NCBI GenBank assembly: GCA_023386155.1
Contig: JAEWKH010000115.1
Coordinates: 1 to 64,000 of the forward strand
Reading direction: 5' to 3'
DNA length: 64,000 nucleotides
Source of the DNA: Pseudomonadota bacterium
Lineage (GTDB): Bacteria > Pseudomonadota > Alphaproteobacteria > Rhizobiales > Beijerinckiaceae
Numbering within the stretch: the stretch's first letter is position 1; each line of letters starts with the position of its first letter. The notes under the pieces are model-generated. The model was not told the origin of the DNA. It saw only the letters and a list, made by a program, of their open reading frames with translations, and did not search any database. This document shows, piece after piece, positions 15,668 through 25,936 of this stretch. Both the position numbers and the translations under genes were made by a program.

Positions 15668-16621
15668 ATGACGAGCGAACCCGCGCACATGAACCCTGCG
15701 CGCTCTTTCCAGGGCCTGATCCTCACGCTCCAGCGCTATTGGGCCGAACAGGGCTGCGTCATCCTCCAGCCCTACGACATGGAGGTCGGCGCGGGCACCT
15801 TCCACCCGGCCACGACCCTGCGGGCCCTGGGCCCAAGGCCCTGGCGCGCCGCCTATGTACAGCCCTCCCGCCGCCCGAAGGACGGGCGCTACGGCGAGAA
15901 CCCGAACCGGCTCCAGCACTATTACCAGTTCCAGGTGATCCTGAAGCCAAACCCGCCGAACCTCCAGGAGCTTTATCTCGGCTCGCTCCAGGCCATCGGC
16001 ATCGACACCGCCCTCCACGACATCCGCTTCGTCGAGGACGACTGGGAGAGCCCGACGCTCGGCGCCTGGGGCCTCGGCTGGGAATGCTGGTGCGACGGCA
16101 TGGAAGTGTCGCAGTTCACTTACTTTCAGCAGGTGGCCGGCTTCGAGTGCGCCCCGGTGGCGGGCGAGCTGACCTACGGCCTCGAGCGCCTCGCCATGTA
16201 TCTCCAGGGCGTGGAATCGATCTACGACCTCAACTTCAACGGGCTCGGAGGCGACCGGAAGGTCACCTACGGCGATGTCTTCCTCCAGGCCGAGCAGGAA
16301 TACTCGCGCCACAACTTCGAATATGCCGACACGGAGATGCTGTTCCGCCATTTCCGCGACGCGGAAGCCGCCTGCCGCAAGTACCTCGCGGAGGGCGAGC
16401 CGAAGCCCGGATCCAACGACAACCGCCATCTCATGGCGCTGCCAGCCTACGACCAGTGCATCAAGGCCAGCCACGTGTTCAACCTGCTCGACGCCCGCGG
16501 CGTGATCTCCGTCACCGAGCGCCAGAGCTACATCCTGCGCGTCCGCGAGCTGGCCAAGGCCTGCGGCGCCGCATGGCTGAAGACCGAGGGCGGGGGGGCT
16601 CATGGTCAAGCCCGAACCTAA
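15668..16621 (+). CDS. glyQ: Glycyl-tRNA synthetase alpha subunit
   Basis: This is the catalytic class II aminoacylation subunit of the bacterial alpha2beta2 enzyme. The 317-residue sequence has the family hallmarks FQGLILTLQRYWAEQGC, the motif-2 region VQPSRRPKDGRYGENPNRLQ, DDWESPTLGAWGLGWE and AGELTYGLERLAMYLQ. An alternative start at residue 8 (MNPARSF) would agree better with common family starts. The last residues (TEGGGAHGQART) are a species-specific tail that overlaps the next gene by 20 bases. The beta subunit follows only after an inserted DUF4262 gene. Confidence 0.96.
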   Translation: MTSEPAHMNPARSFQGLILTLQRYWAEQGCVILQPYDMEVGAGTFHPATTLRALGPRPWRAAYVQPSRRPKDGRYGENPNRLQHYYQFQVILKPNPPNLQELYLGSLQAIGIDTALHDIRFVEDDWESPTLGAWGLGWECWCDGMEVSQFTYFQQVAGFECAPVAGELTYGLERLAMYLQGVESIYDLNFNGLGGDRKVTYGDVFLQAEQEYSRHNFEYADTEMLFRHFRDAEAACRKYLAEGEPKPGSNDNRHLMALPAYDQCIKASHVFNLLDARGVISVTERQSYILRVRELAKACGAAWLKTEGGGAHGQART

Positions 16622-17093
16622 AAACGAGGCAGACCGGCGCTTCCTTGATGTCATTGATCGCCATGGGTGGCACGTTATGAATGTTCATGGCGGTGCTGAT
16701 GGGCCAGGCTTCTCGTATTCGACAGGAATTTTTGAGCGCACCGGACAACCTGAAGCAATCGTGATCGGGTTGATTCCTGAGGTCGCGCATCGAGTGATCA
16801 ACGACTACGGCAATCGTCTCTGCACAGGTGACAGGTTTCTGCCTGGACAACTCTATAATGGCTTCCTGGAAGGTCATCCTGTGACTTTCGTCGCTGCAAG
16901 TGCCCCTCAAGCAGTTTCTGAATACGCGACTTGGACCGATTGGTATTACAATCGTAAAGCATTCCCGCTTGTCCAAATCGTTTATCCCGACAGCCAAACT
17001 GGAGCTTTTCCTTGGCAGCCTGATTATCGAGAATCTTGGCTCCCAATTCAGCCGCTCCTTGGTCCCGTTCCACATATGCAAAATCAATCTTGA
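16602..17093 (+). CDS. DUF4262-domain protein inserted between glyQ and glyS
   Basis: The 163-residue protein has DUF4262 features: HGWHVMNVHGG.DGPGFSYS near the N-terminus, then GQPEAIVIGL, and LYNGFLEGHPVTFV in the centre. Its function is unknown; in other genomes such proteins are sporadic accessory genes. Its base composition is clearly less GC-rich than glyQ and glyS. It overlaps the glyQ end by 20 bases and ends 15 bases before the glyS ATG, so it is transcribed within the glyQS operon. This looks like an acquired gene captured by an essential operon. Confidence 0.82.
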   Translation: MVKPEPKNEADRRFLDVIDRHGWHVMNVHGGADGPGFSYSTGIFERTGQPEAIVIGLIPEVAHRVINDYGNRLCTGDRFLPGQLYNGFLEGHPVTFVAASAPQAVSEYATWTDWYYNRKAFPLVQIVYPDSQTGAFPWQPDYRESWLPIQPLLGPVPHMQNQS

Positions 17094-17108
17094 TTGGCAG
17101 CGCTTCAT

Positions 17109-19289
17109 ATGCCCGATCTTCTCCTCGAACTCTTTTCCGAAGAAATCCCCGCCCGCATGCAGCGGCGTGCCGCGGAGGATTTGAAGAAGCTCGTCACCGA
17201 TGCGCTCGTGGAGCGCGGCTTCCTCTACGAGGGCGCGAGGGCCTTCGCGACGCCGCGGCGGCTGGCGCTCCATGTGGCCGGCCTGCCGGTGAAGGGCCAG
17301 GACGTGCGCGAGGAGCGCAAGGGCCCGCGCGTCGGCTCGCCCGATGCGGCGATCCAGGGCTTCCTGAAGGGGGCGGGGCTCGCCTCCATCGACCAGGCGA
17401 GGATCGAGAGCGATCCCAAGAAGGGCGAGTTCTACGTCGCGATCATCGAGAAGCCCGGCCGGGCGACGCCGGACGTGCTGGCCGAGATCCTGCCCGGCAT
17501 CGTGAGGAACTTCCCCTGGCCGAAATCCATGCGCTGGGGCGCGGCCTCGAAGGAGCCGGGAAGCTTGCGCTGGGTGCGCCCGCTCCATTCCATCGTCTGC
17601 ACCTTCGGGCCCGAGACCGAGGACCCGGAGGTCGTGCGCTTCGACATCGACGGCATCGCATCGGGCAATGTCACGAAGGGCCACCGCTTCCTCGCGCCGG
17701 CTGAAATCCATGTGAAGCGCTTCGACGATTACGCGCCGGCGCTGGAGCGCGCGAAGGTCGTGATCGACACGGACCGCCGCAAGGACATGATCCTGCACGA
17801 CGCGAAGGACCTCGCCTTCGCGCAGGGCCTCGAGCTCATCGAGGACGAGGGGCTGCTGGAAGAGGTGGCGGGCCTCGTGGAATGGCCCGTGGTGCTCATG
17901 GGCTCCTTCGACGAAGCCTTTCTCGACATCCCGCCGGAGGTGATCCGCACCACGATCCGGGCGAACCAGAAATGCTTCGTGCTGCGCGACCCCAACACGG
18001 GCAAGCTCGCCAACAAATTCATTCTCGTGTCCAACCTCGTCGCCAGCGACGGCGGCGGAACCATCGTGGGCGGCAACGAGCGCGTGGTGCGCGCGCGCCT
18101 GTCCGACGCGAAGTTCTTCTGGGAGACGGACCAGAAGGTGAAGCTCGAAGACCGGCTGGAGAAGCTCAAGAGCATCGTGTTCCACGAGAAGCTCGGCACG
18201 CAGCACGAGCGCGTAGAGCGCATCGCCGCTCTGGCGAAGGAGCTTGCTCCCATCGTCGGCGCCGATCCTGAACTGGCGGAGCGTGCCGCACGCCTTGCCA
18301 AGGCCGATCTCGTCACCGAGATGGTCGGCGAATTCCCCGAGCTGCAGGGCCTCATGGGCCGCTACTACGCGACGCTGCAAGGCGAGCATCCGTCGGTGGC
18401 TGCCGCCATCGAGGAGCACTACAAGCCGCTCGGTCCCTCCGACCGCGTGCCGACCGATCCGGTGTCGGTCGCCGTGGCGCTTGCCGACAAGATCGACACG
18501 CTGGTGGGCTTCTGGGCCATCGACGAGAAGCCGACGGGATCGAAGGATCCTTACGCGCTGCGTCGTGCGGCGTTGGGTGTGATCCGGCTCGTGCTGGAGA
18601 ATAATGTAAGACTTGGGCTGCGGCAGATTGCCTTTGATCATCTGAGCAAAGAAACGATTGAACGTGAAATTACTGAATTCGTTGAAGCACCAGAAGGTCT
18701 AAGTATTAGCGAAAGAGTTGCTACAGTTTTGGATCGGGGCAAAGTTTTAATCTCTGTAAATCTCCTCTCCTTCTTCGCCGACCGCCTAAAAGTCTATCTC
18801 CGCGACCAGGGCGCGCGTCACGATCTCATCGATGCGGTGTTCTCGCTCGAAGGCCAGGACGACCTGCTCATGATCGTCCGCCGCGTCGAGGCGCTCGGGC
18901 GCTTCCTCGACACCGAGGACGGCCGGAACCTGCTCGCGGGCTATCGCCGGGCGGCCAACATCCTGCGCATCGAGGAGAAGAAGGACGGGCGCGCCTATGA
19001 CGAGGCGCCCGACCTCCAGATCGTGGGCGACCAGGGCCAGATCGAGGAGAAGGCGCTCGCCGTGGTTCTCGACGGGGCCAAGCGCGAGGCCGCCGCCGCC
19101 GTCGCGGCGGAGGATTTCGAGGGCGCCATGCGGGCTCTCTCCCGCCTGCGCCAGCCCGTGGACGCCTTCTTCGACAAGGTGACGGTCAACGCGGAGGATC
19201 CCGCCTTGAGGGCCAACCGCCTGCGGCTCCTCAACGACATCCGAGAGGCGACCCGCACGGTGGCGGATTTCTCGCGCATCGAGGGATAA
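17109..19289 (+). CDS. glyS: Glycyl-tRNA synthetase beta subunit
   Basis: This is the tRNA-binding subunit of the tetrameric glycyl-tRNA synthetase. The 726-residue protein starts MPDLLLELFSEEIPARMQRR, the near-invariant family start, which is why the ATG at 17109 is chosen over a TTG at 17094. Other family blocks include GKTRGFRE-like positions replaced by RRLALHVAGLP, the ANQKCFVL core, and a C-terminal anticodon-binding region ending DFSRIEG. About 200 bases (18598-18795) use strongly AT-rich codons yet encode an uninterrupted family-like helix region, suggesting a recombined patch. The length is normal. Confidence 0.95.
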   Translation: MPDLLLELFSEEIPARMQRRAAEDLKKLVTDALVERGFLYEGARAFATPRRLALHVAGLPVKGQDVREERKGPRVGSPDAAIQGFLKGAGLASIDQARIESDPKKGEFYVAIIEKPGRATPDVLAEILPGIVRNFPWPKSMRWGAASKEPGSLRWVRPLHSIVCTFGPETEDPEVVRFDIDGIASGNVTKGHRFLAPAEIHVKRFDDYAPALERAKVVIDTDRRKDMILHDAKDLAFAQGLELIEDEGLLEEVAGLVEWPVVLMGSFDEAFLDIPPEVIRTTIRANQKCFVLRDPNTGKLANKFILVSNLVASDGGGTIVGGNERVVRARLSDAKFFWETDQKVKLEDRLEKLKSIVFHEKLGTQHERVERIAALAKELAPIVGADPELAERAARLAKADLVTEMVGEFPELQGLMGRYYATLQGEHPSVAAAIEEHYKPLGPSDRVPTDPVSVAVALADKIDTLVGFWAIDEKPTGSKDPYALRRAALGVIRLVLENNVRLGLRQIAFDHLSKETIEREITEFVEAPEGLSISERVATVLDRGKVLISVNLLSFFADRLKVYLRDQGARHDLIDAVFSLEGQDDLLMIVRRVEALGRFLDTEDGRNLLAGYRRAANILRIEEKKDGRAYDEAPDLQIVGDQGQIEEKALAVVLDGAKREAAAAVAAEDFEGAMRALSRLRQPVDAFFDKVTVNAEDPALRANRLRLLNDIREATRTVADFSRIEG

Positions 19290-19384
19290 AAGTTAATTCG
19301 GATTAGGGTGTTGCGTGGGGAGCACAGCCAAGGCGCTCCCTTCGCTCTAGGTAGGCGGCAACTGATTCCATCAGAAGACCGACC

Positions 19385-20023
19385 ATGATTCGACGCCTGC
19401 TGATCGCCGCCCTCCTGAGCGCGCCCCTTGCCGCCTGCCAGACCGCTCAACAGCAGCCGGTCGCCACGGCGGACGATTCCGCCTGGTATATCGGCACCAA
19501 GCCGGACAAGCCGCACGACATCCCGCTGGTCGACCGGCGCAAGATGGACGCGAAATACGCCCGCCAGACGGTGGAGTACAAGGGACCCGAGAAGCCGGGC
19601 TCCATCGTGGTCGATATCGACGAGCGCATGCTCTACCTCGTCCAGCCCGAGGGCAAGGCGATCCGCTACGGCGTGGGCGTCGGCAAGCAGGGCTTCTCCT
19701 GGAAGGGCCTCGCCTCGGTCGGCCGCAAGGGCGTCTGGCCCAACTGGTCGCCCACCAAGACCATGGTCGGCATCAAGCCCGACCTGCCGCGCTACATGGA
19801 GGCCGGCCTGGACAACCCGCTCGGGGCCCGCGCCCTCTACCTCTACCAGGATGGCCGAGACATCCTCTTCCGCATCCACGGCACCAACGAGCCCTGGAGC
19901 ATCGGCGAGCAGGTCTCCTCCGGCTGCGTCCGCATGCTGAACGAGGACGTCGCCGACCTCTACGACCGCGTCCCCGTCGGCGCCACGGTCTACGTGAAGC
20001 GCAACGGGCGCTACCGGGTGTGA
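19385..20023 (+). CDS. L,D-transpeptidase (YkuD/ErfK) lipoprotein
   Basis: This enzyme makes 3-3 crosslinks in peptidoglycan or attaches proteins to it. The 212-residue product has a lipoprotein signal (LIAALLSAPLAAC, lipid-bearing Cys18). It also has a YkuD domain (about 73-206) with the active-site signature HGTNEPWSIGEQVSSGCVRM, giving His165, nucleophile Cys181 and Arg183. The PGSIVVDIDERMLYLVQ segment opens the domain. It is the second cell-wall enzyme in the window after the HigA-GT51 fusion. A good intrinsic terminator follows at once. Confidence 0.93.
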   Translation: MIRRLLIAALLSAPLAACQTAQQQPVATADDSAWYIGTKPDKPHDIPLVDRRKMDAKYARQTVEYKGPEKPGSIVVDIDERMLYLVQPEGKAIRYGVGVGKQGFSWKGLASVGRKGVWPNWSPTKTMVGIKPDLPRYMEAGLDNPLGARALYLYQDGRDILFRIHGTNEPWSIGEQVSSGCVRMLNEDVADLYDRVPVGATVYVKRNGRYRV

Positions 20024-20028
20024 GTTTG

Positions 20029-20052
20029 AAAGCGGCCTTGGGGCCGCTTTTT
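20029..20052 (+). terminator. Intrinsic terminator after the L,D-transpeptidase gene
   Basis: AAAGCGGCC and GGCCGCTTT form a perfect nine-pair stem around TTGG, continuing into a short T-run (five T in all). It begins six bases after the stop codon. Confidence 0.85.
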
Positions 20053-20086
20053 CATTAGGACGTCAAAAATACCGTCGTGGCTATGG

Positions 20087-20106
20087 ATCCCCGCCTTCGC
20101 GGGGAT
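20087..20106. repeat. 8-4-8 palindrome of the GCGGGGAT family
   Basis: ATCCCCGC and GCGGGGAT surround CTTC. This small palindrome is a widespread alphaproteobacterial intergenic repeat type. It lies between the L,D-transpeptidase terminator and the convergent RTX gene. Confidence 0.6.
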
Positions 20107-20160
20107 GACAAGGGAGCCTTATGTCCGCGCCCGGAACGGCAAGGGCGTGGTTGCTCGTCC

Positions 20161-22218
20161 TCAGACGAAGAAGAAGTCCTTATGGGTGAGGCTCGTGCCC
20201 TCGCCCTTCTGAAGCTTCACGGTTGCGATCTCCAGCGCCGCCTTGGAGCCCGATCCGTCGGCGTCGAAGAGCAGCTTGTAGGTCTGGGAATTCACCTTCT
20301 TGGCGATGAAGAAGTCGTCCTTCTGCTTCGCCTCTCCGAGGGCGAACCAGCCCTTCTTGATGGCGACCGCCTTGTCGAGGGAGGCGTTCTTGCCCTTCAG
20401 GTATTTGGTGATGGTCGCGTTCTTGAAGGCGGCGTCGTCGAAGTAGAACGTATCGTATTTCGGGCCGAAGTCGGAGATCGTGTCCTTGTTCCTGGCCGCG
20501 GTCTTGCTCGTGAGTTTGGTGTCGAACACGAAGGCGTCAAGACCGGATCTCCCCGTCAGAATGTCCTTGCCGGCCTTGCCGAGGAGCATGTCGTTGCCCG
20601 CTCCGCCCGTGAGGCGATCCGCTCCGCTCGTGCCGTGCAGTACCAGGGAAGTGGGTTGCGGGACGGGGGTGTCTGCAGGCTGCCTCAGACTGGCAAGATC
20701 GACCGTTTCCCCGGTCAGTGCGAAGCGGACGATTTCGACATTGCGCAGGACGTCCATGCCGTCTCGGTTCGCGGTCAAATCCGTGACGGTGAATGTCCCA
20801 TCCGCATTCTCCATAATCGCGTAGCTGCTGCGCGCACCAGAAAGGACCGCTGTATCCCGGCCCGTGCCACCATCGAGAATATCGTTCCCCGATCCGCCGT
20901 TCAGGCTGTCGTCGCCGTCTTCGCCCGACAGGAAATCCGCACCGCCAGCACCCGTCAGGACATTGGCGACAGCATTGCCCGTCAACCTGTCGCCGGCAGA
21001 CCCGCCGACGACAATTTCGATGCCGGTCAGGACGTCATTGCCCATGCCGGTGTCCTGCACGGTCTCGATCCTGAGATCGACGGTCACAATGACCGAACCG
21101 CTGTAGTCAGCGGTGTCGCTGCCGCTGCCGCCGTCGAGAACATCGTTCCCATTCCCGCCGATCAGAGTATCGTTTCCGCCTCGCCCACTCAGACTGTCTG
21201 CACCGGCAAGGCCTTTCAGGAGGTTGTCGGCACCGTTGCCGCCGATCGTATCGTTGCCTGCGGAGCCGATGACGTTCTCGAAGTTCAGAAAGATGTCGGT
21301 TCCCCAGGCATTGACCTGTTCGGTCGTCAGGCTCAGATCGACCTTCACCGCGACATTGGGATCCGTCGACAGGTCGTAGCTCAGCGTGTCGATGCCGCCC
21401 CCGGCGTCGATCGTGTCGTTGCCGAAACCATCGGAAAACGTCTCGTTTCCAGAGCCGCCAAATGCCTTGTCGTTCCCGGAGGAAAGGAAAATTGTGCCGG
21501 AATCCATCCCTGAGCGGTTGTCGAACAGGTCGTCCCCGCCGCGCATGTCGATGTTTCCCACGATGGTGCCGCGGTTGACGAACACATTGCCAGCTGCGCT
21601 GCCCCGAAAGGCCAGGACATCGGCGTGGATCACGCCTGTATTGGTCACAACAGTGGAGAAACCGGCGTTCTCGGACAAGAAAATCCCAAAACGGCCGGCG
21701 TTGATGGTGCCGCCATTAGTGATCGTACAATCGCTTCCGATGACGAACATCCCATCTATCACCGCCTGGATCGTACCGACATTTCCGACGATCGCGCCGT
21801 TGCCGGAGGTATTGATGCCGGTCTCCGCCGTGATCACGCCGGTGTTCATCACCACGCTGCTGCCGTCGCCGATGCTGATGCCTACCTTCGTGGCGGTGAT
21901 CTGGCCATGATTGATGACGGTGGCCTGCTTCTGCAGGGCGATACCGTAACCGTCGACAGCTGTGATCGAGCCGGTGGAGGAGATCGTCACGTTATAGGAA
22001 TTTCGGGTTGTCGACGGATCGTAGATTCCGCCGCCGGCGGTCAGGGTGCCGTGAACCGTGATAGTCCCGCCGGCACCTGCCCCGGCAGCGAGAGCGAAGC
22101 CCGTGCTGGTATTGGGCCCGGCGATGGCGATCCCTGGATTGACGGTGACCGAGCTGTGCTCGGGGAGCAGGGTATAGGTCGTCGTCTGGTCGGTAGTGAT
22201 TTCAATGGCGGACGGCAC
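20161..22218 (-). CDS. RTX calcium-binding exoprotein
   Basis: The 685-residue secreted protein has no signal peptide. Residues 1-230 form a beta-helix-like region with recurring NTGVI/NGGTI motifs (for example INHGQITAT and TNTGVIHAD), similar to repeat arrays of adhesins. Then come several blocks of RTX nonapeptides (GGNGADNLLKGLAGADSL, GGNGNDVLDGGSG, GEDGDDSLNGGSGNDILDGG) that bind calcium on export. The last 120 residues, starting FVFDTKLTSK and ending THKDFFFV, match the C-terminal module of the RTX proteins at 9289 and 31576. Type I secretion is expected. A surface or biofilm role is inferred, and no enzymatic domain is recognised. Confidence 0.85.
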   Translation of the reverse strand: MPSAIEITTDQTTTYTLLPEHSSVTVNPGIAIAGPNTSTGFALAAGAGAGGTITVHGTLTAGGGIYDPSTTRNSYNVTISSTGSITAVDGYGIALQKQATVINHGQITATKVGISIGDGSSVVMNTGVITAETGINTSGNGAIVGNVGTIQAVIDGMFVIGSDCTITNGGTINAGRFGIFLSENAGFSTVVTNTGVIHADVLAFRGSAAGNVFVNRGTIVGNIDMRGGDDLFDNRSGMDSGTIFLSSGNDKAFGGSGNETFSDGFGNDTIDAGGGIDTLSYDLSTDPNVAVKVDLSLTTEQVNAWGTDIFLNFENVIGSAGNDTIGGNGADNLLKGLAGADSLSGRGGNDTLIGGNGNDVLDGGSGSDTADYSGSVIVTVDLRIETVQDTGMGNDVLTGIEIVVGGSAGDRLTGNAVANVLTGAGGADFLSGEDGDDSLNGGSGNDILDGGTGRDTAVLSGARSSYAIMENADGTFTVTDLTANRDGMDVLRNVEIVRFALTGETVDLASLRQPADTPVPQPTSLVLHGTSGADRLTGGAGNDMLLGKAGKDILTGRSGLDAFVFDTKLTSKTAARNKDTISDFGPKYDTFYFDDAAFKNATITKYLKGKNASLDKAVAIKKGWFALGEAKQKDDFFIAKKVNSQTYKLLFDADGSGSKAALEIATVKLQKGEGTSLTHKDFFFV

Positions 22219-22419
22219 GCATGGATCCTTTGAACGCCACGCTATCGTAATGAAGTTGCAAAACTCACGAAACTCTTGCTTCTGAGGGTGACGTAGCGCG
22301 AGTGTTGCTGCGGGCGTTCATGATTGGGACGCCGGAAACTTGGCTGTTCAGGTTGCGTTTTGGTTCGGCATGCTTCAAGCCTGCGTGACGGCAGGTCATG
22401 AGAGCCAGGGAATCGAGCG

Positions 22420-25098
<2,679 letters not shown>

Positions 25099-25365
25099 AT
25101 GGCCCTGTCTCGCTCGCGCCTTCTCTACATCGCGGCGGTGCTGGTCTCCGGCATCGTTATCGGGTTCTTGGTGTTGCGGCAGCCCCACCTGCAGCAGGCC
25201 GCCGTACCGCCGGCGGCCTGGCCCTTCGCCATATCGTTGATCCTGGATCTTGTAATCGGCCAACTGGCAGCGCAGGGAAAAGTCGAGCCGCTCACCATGG
25301 GCGATCGATTCGTGGCGGTGATCGGCGCTGGTTTGATCGTCACGGTGATGGTGGCTTTGGGATAA
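25099..25365 (+). CDS. Small two-helix membrane protein
   Basis: The 88-residue protein has two hydrophobic segments (LYIAAVLVSGIVIGFLVL, 9-26, and FVAVIGAGLIVTVMVAL, 71-87), with an amphipathic segment between (WPFAISLILDLVIGQL). Its ATG directly abuts the ppdK stop, suggesting translational coupling. No family is recognised. Confidence 0.65.
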   Translation: MALSRSRLLYIAAVLVSGIVIGFLVLRQPHLQQAAVPPAAWPFAISLILDLVIGQLAAQGKVEPLTMGDRFVAVIGAGLIVTVMVALG

Positions 25366-25386
25366 CGATAGCGAAAAGGGGGCAAG

Positions 25387-25737
25387 ATGGTGCTGCATAA
25401 GGGTTCGTGTCATTGCGGCAAGGTCGCGTTCGAAGTCGAGGCGGATCTTCAGCAGGCCTTCGAGTGCAACTGCTCCCATTGCAGCCGGAAGGGCTATCTC
25501 CTGACCTTCGTGCCCCGGGAGGCCATGACCCTTCTTCGCGGGGAGGAGAGTCTGTCCACCTACACCTTCAACACGCATACGATCCGGCATCGCTTCTGTG
25601 CCGCCTGCGGCTGCGCGCCTTTCGGCGAGGGCCGGAAGCCGACCGGCGAGGCGACGACGGCGGTCAACATCCGCTGCCTGGAGGACGTCGTCCCTTCCCA
25701 GCTCAAGATCGTCCCGGTGGACGGGCGGAGCTTCTGA
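25387..25737 (+). CDS. GFA-family zinc protein
   Basis: The 116-residue protein belongs to the GFA fold (named for glutathione-dependent formaldehyde-activating enzyme). It has GSCHCGKVAFEV, then CNCSHCSRKGYL, and a later FCAACGCAPFGEG, together giving the zinc-binding cysteines. The family is broad and most members have no proven activity, so a role in formaldehyde or glutathione chemistry should not be assumed. It follows the small membrane gene by 21 bases and may be in the ppdK operon. Confidence 0.85.
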   Translation: MVLHKGSCHCGKVAFEVEADLQQAFECNCSHCSRKGYLLTFVPREAMTLLRGEESLSTYTFNTHTIRHRFCAACGCAPFGEGRKPTGEATTAVNIRCLEDVVPSQLKIVPVDGRSF

Positions 25738-25936
25738 GCCTGGCGCATCGTGCGATAAACCGGGTCCGATGCTGTGGCCCGTGCAGCCGCCAATCAAATC
25801 TGACGTTAGGGCAATTGAAACGAAACGCAATATCATTTAAATAGATCCTTCCCGCCGAGGCGGGCAGCCATCTCTCGGTCGAACGGAAGGGGCTATTCCG
25901 CCTGGGCGACCGACGCTGCGTTTCCGAAAGGGCAGG

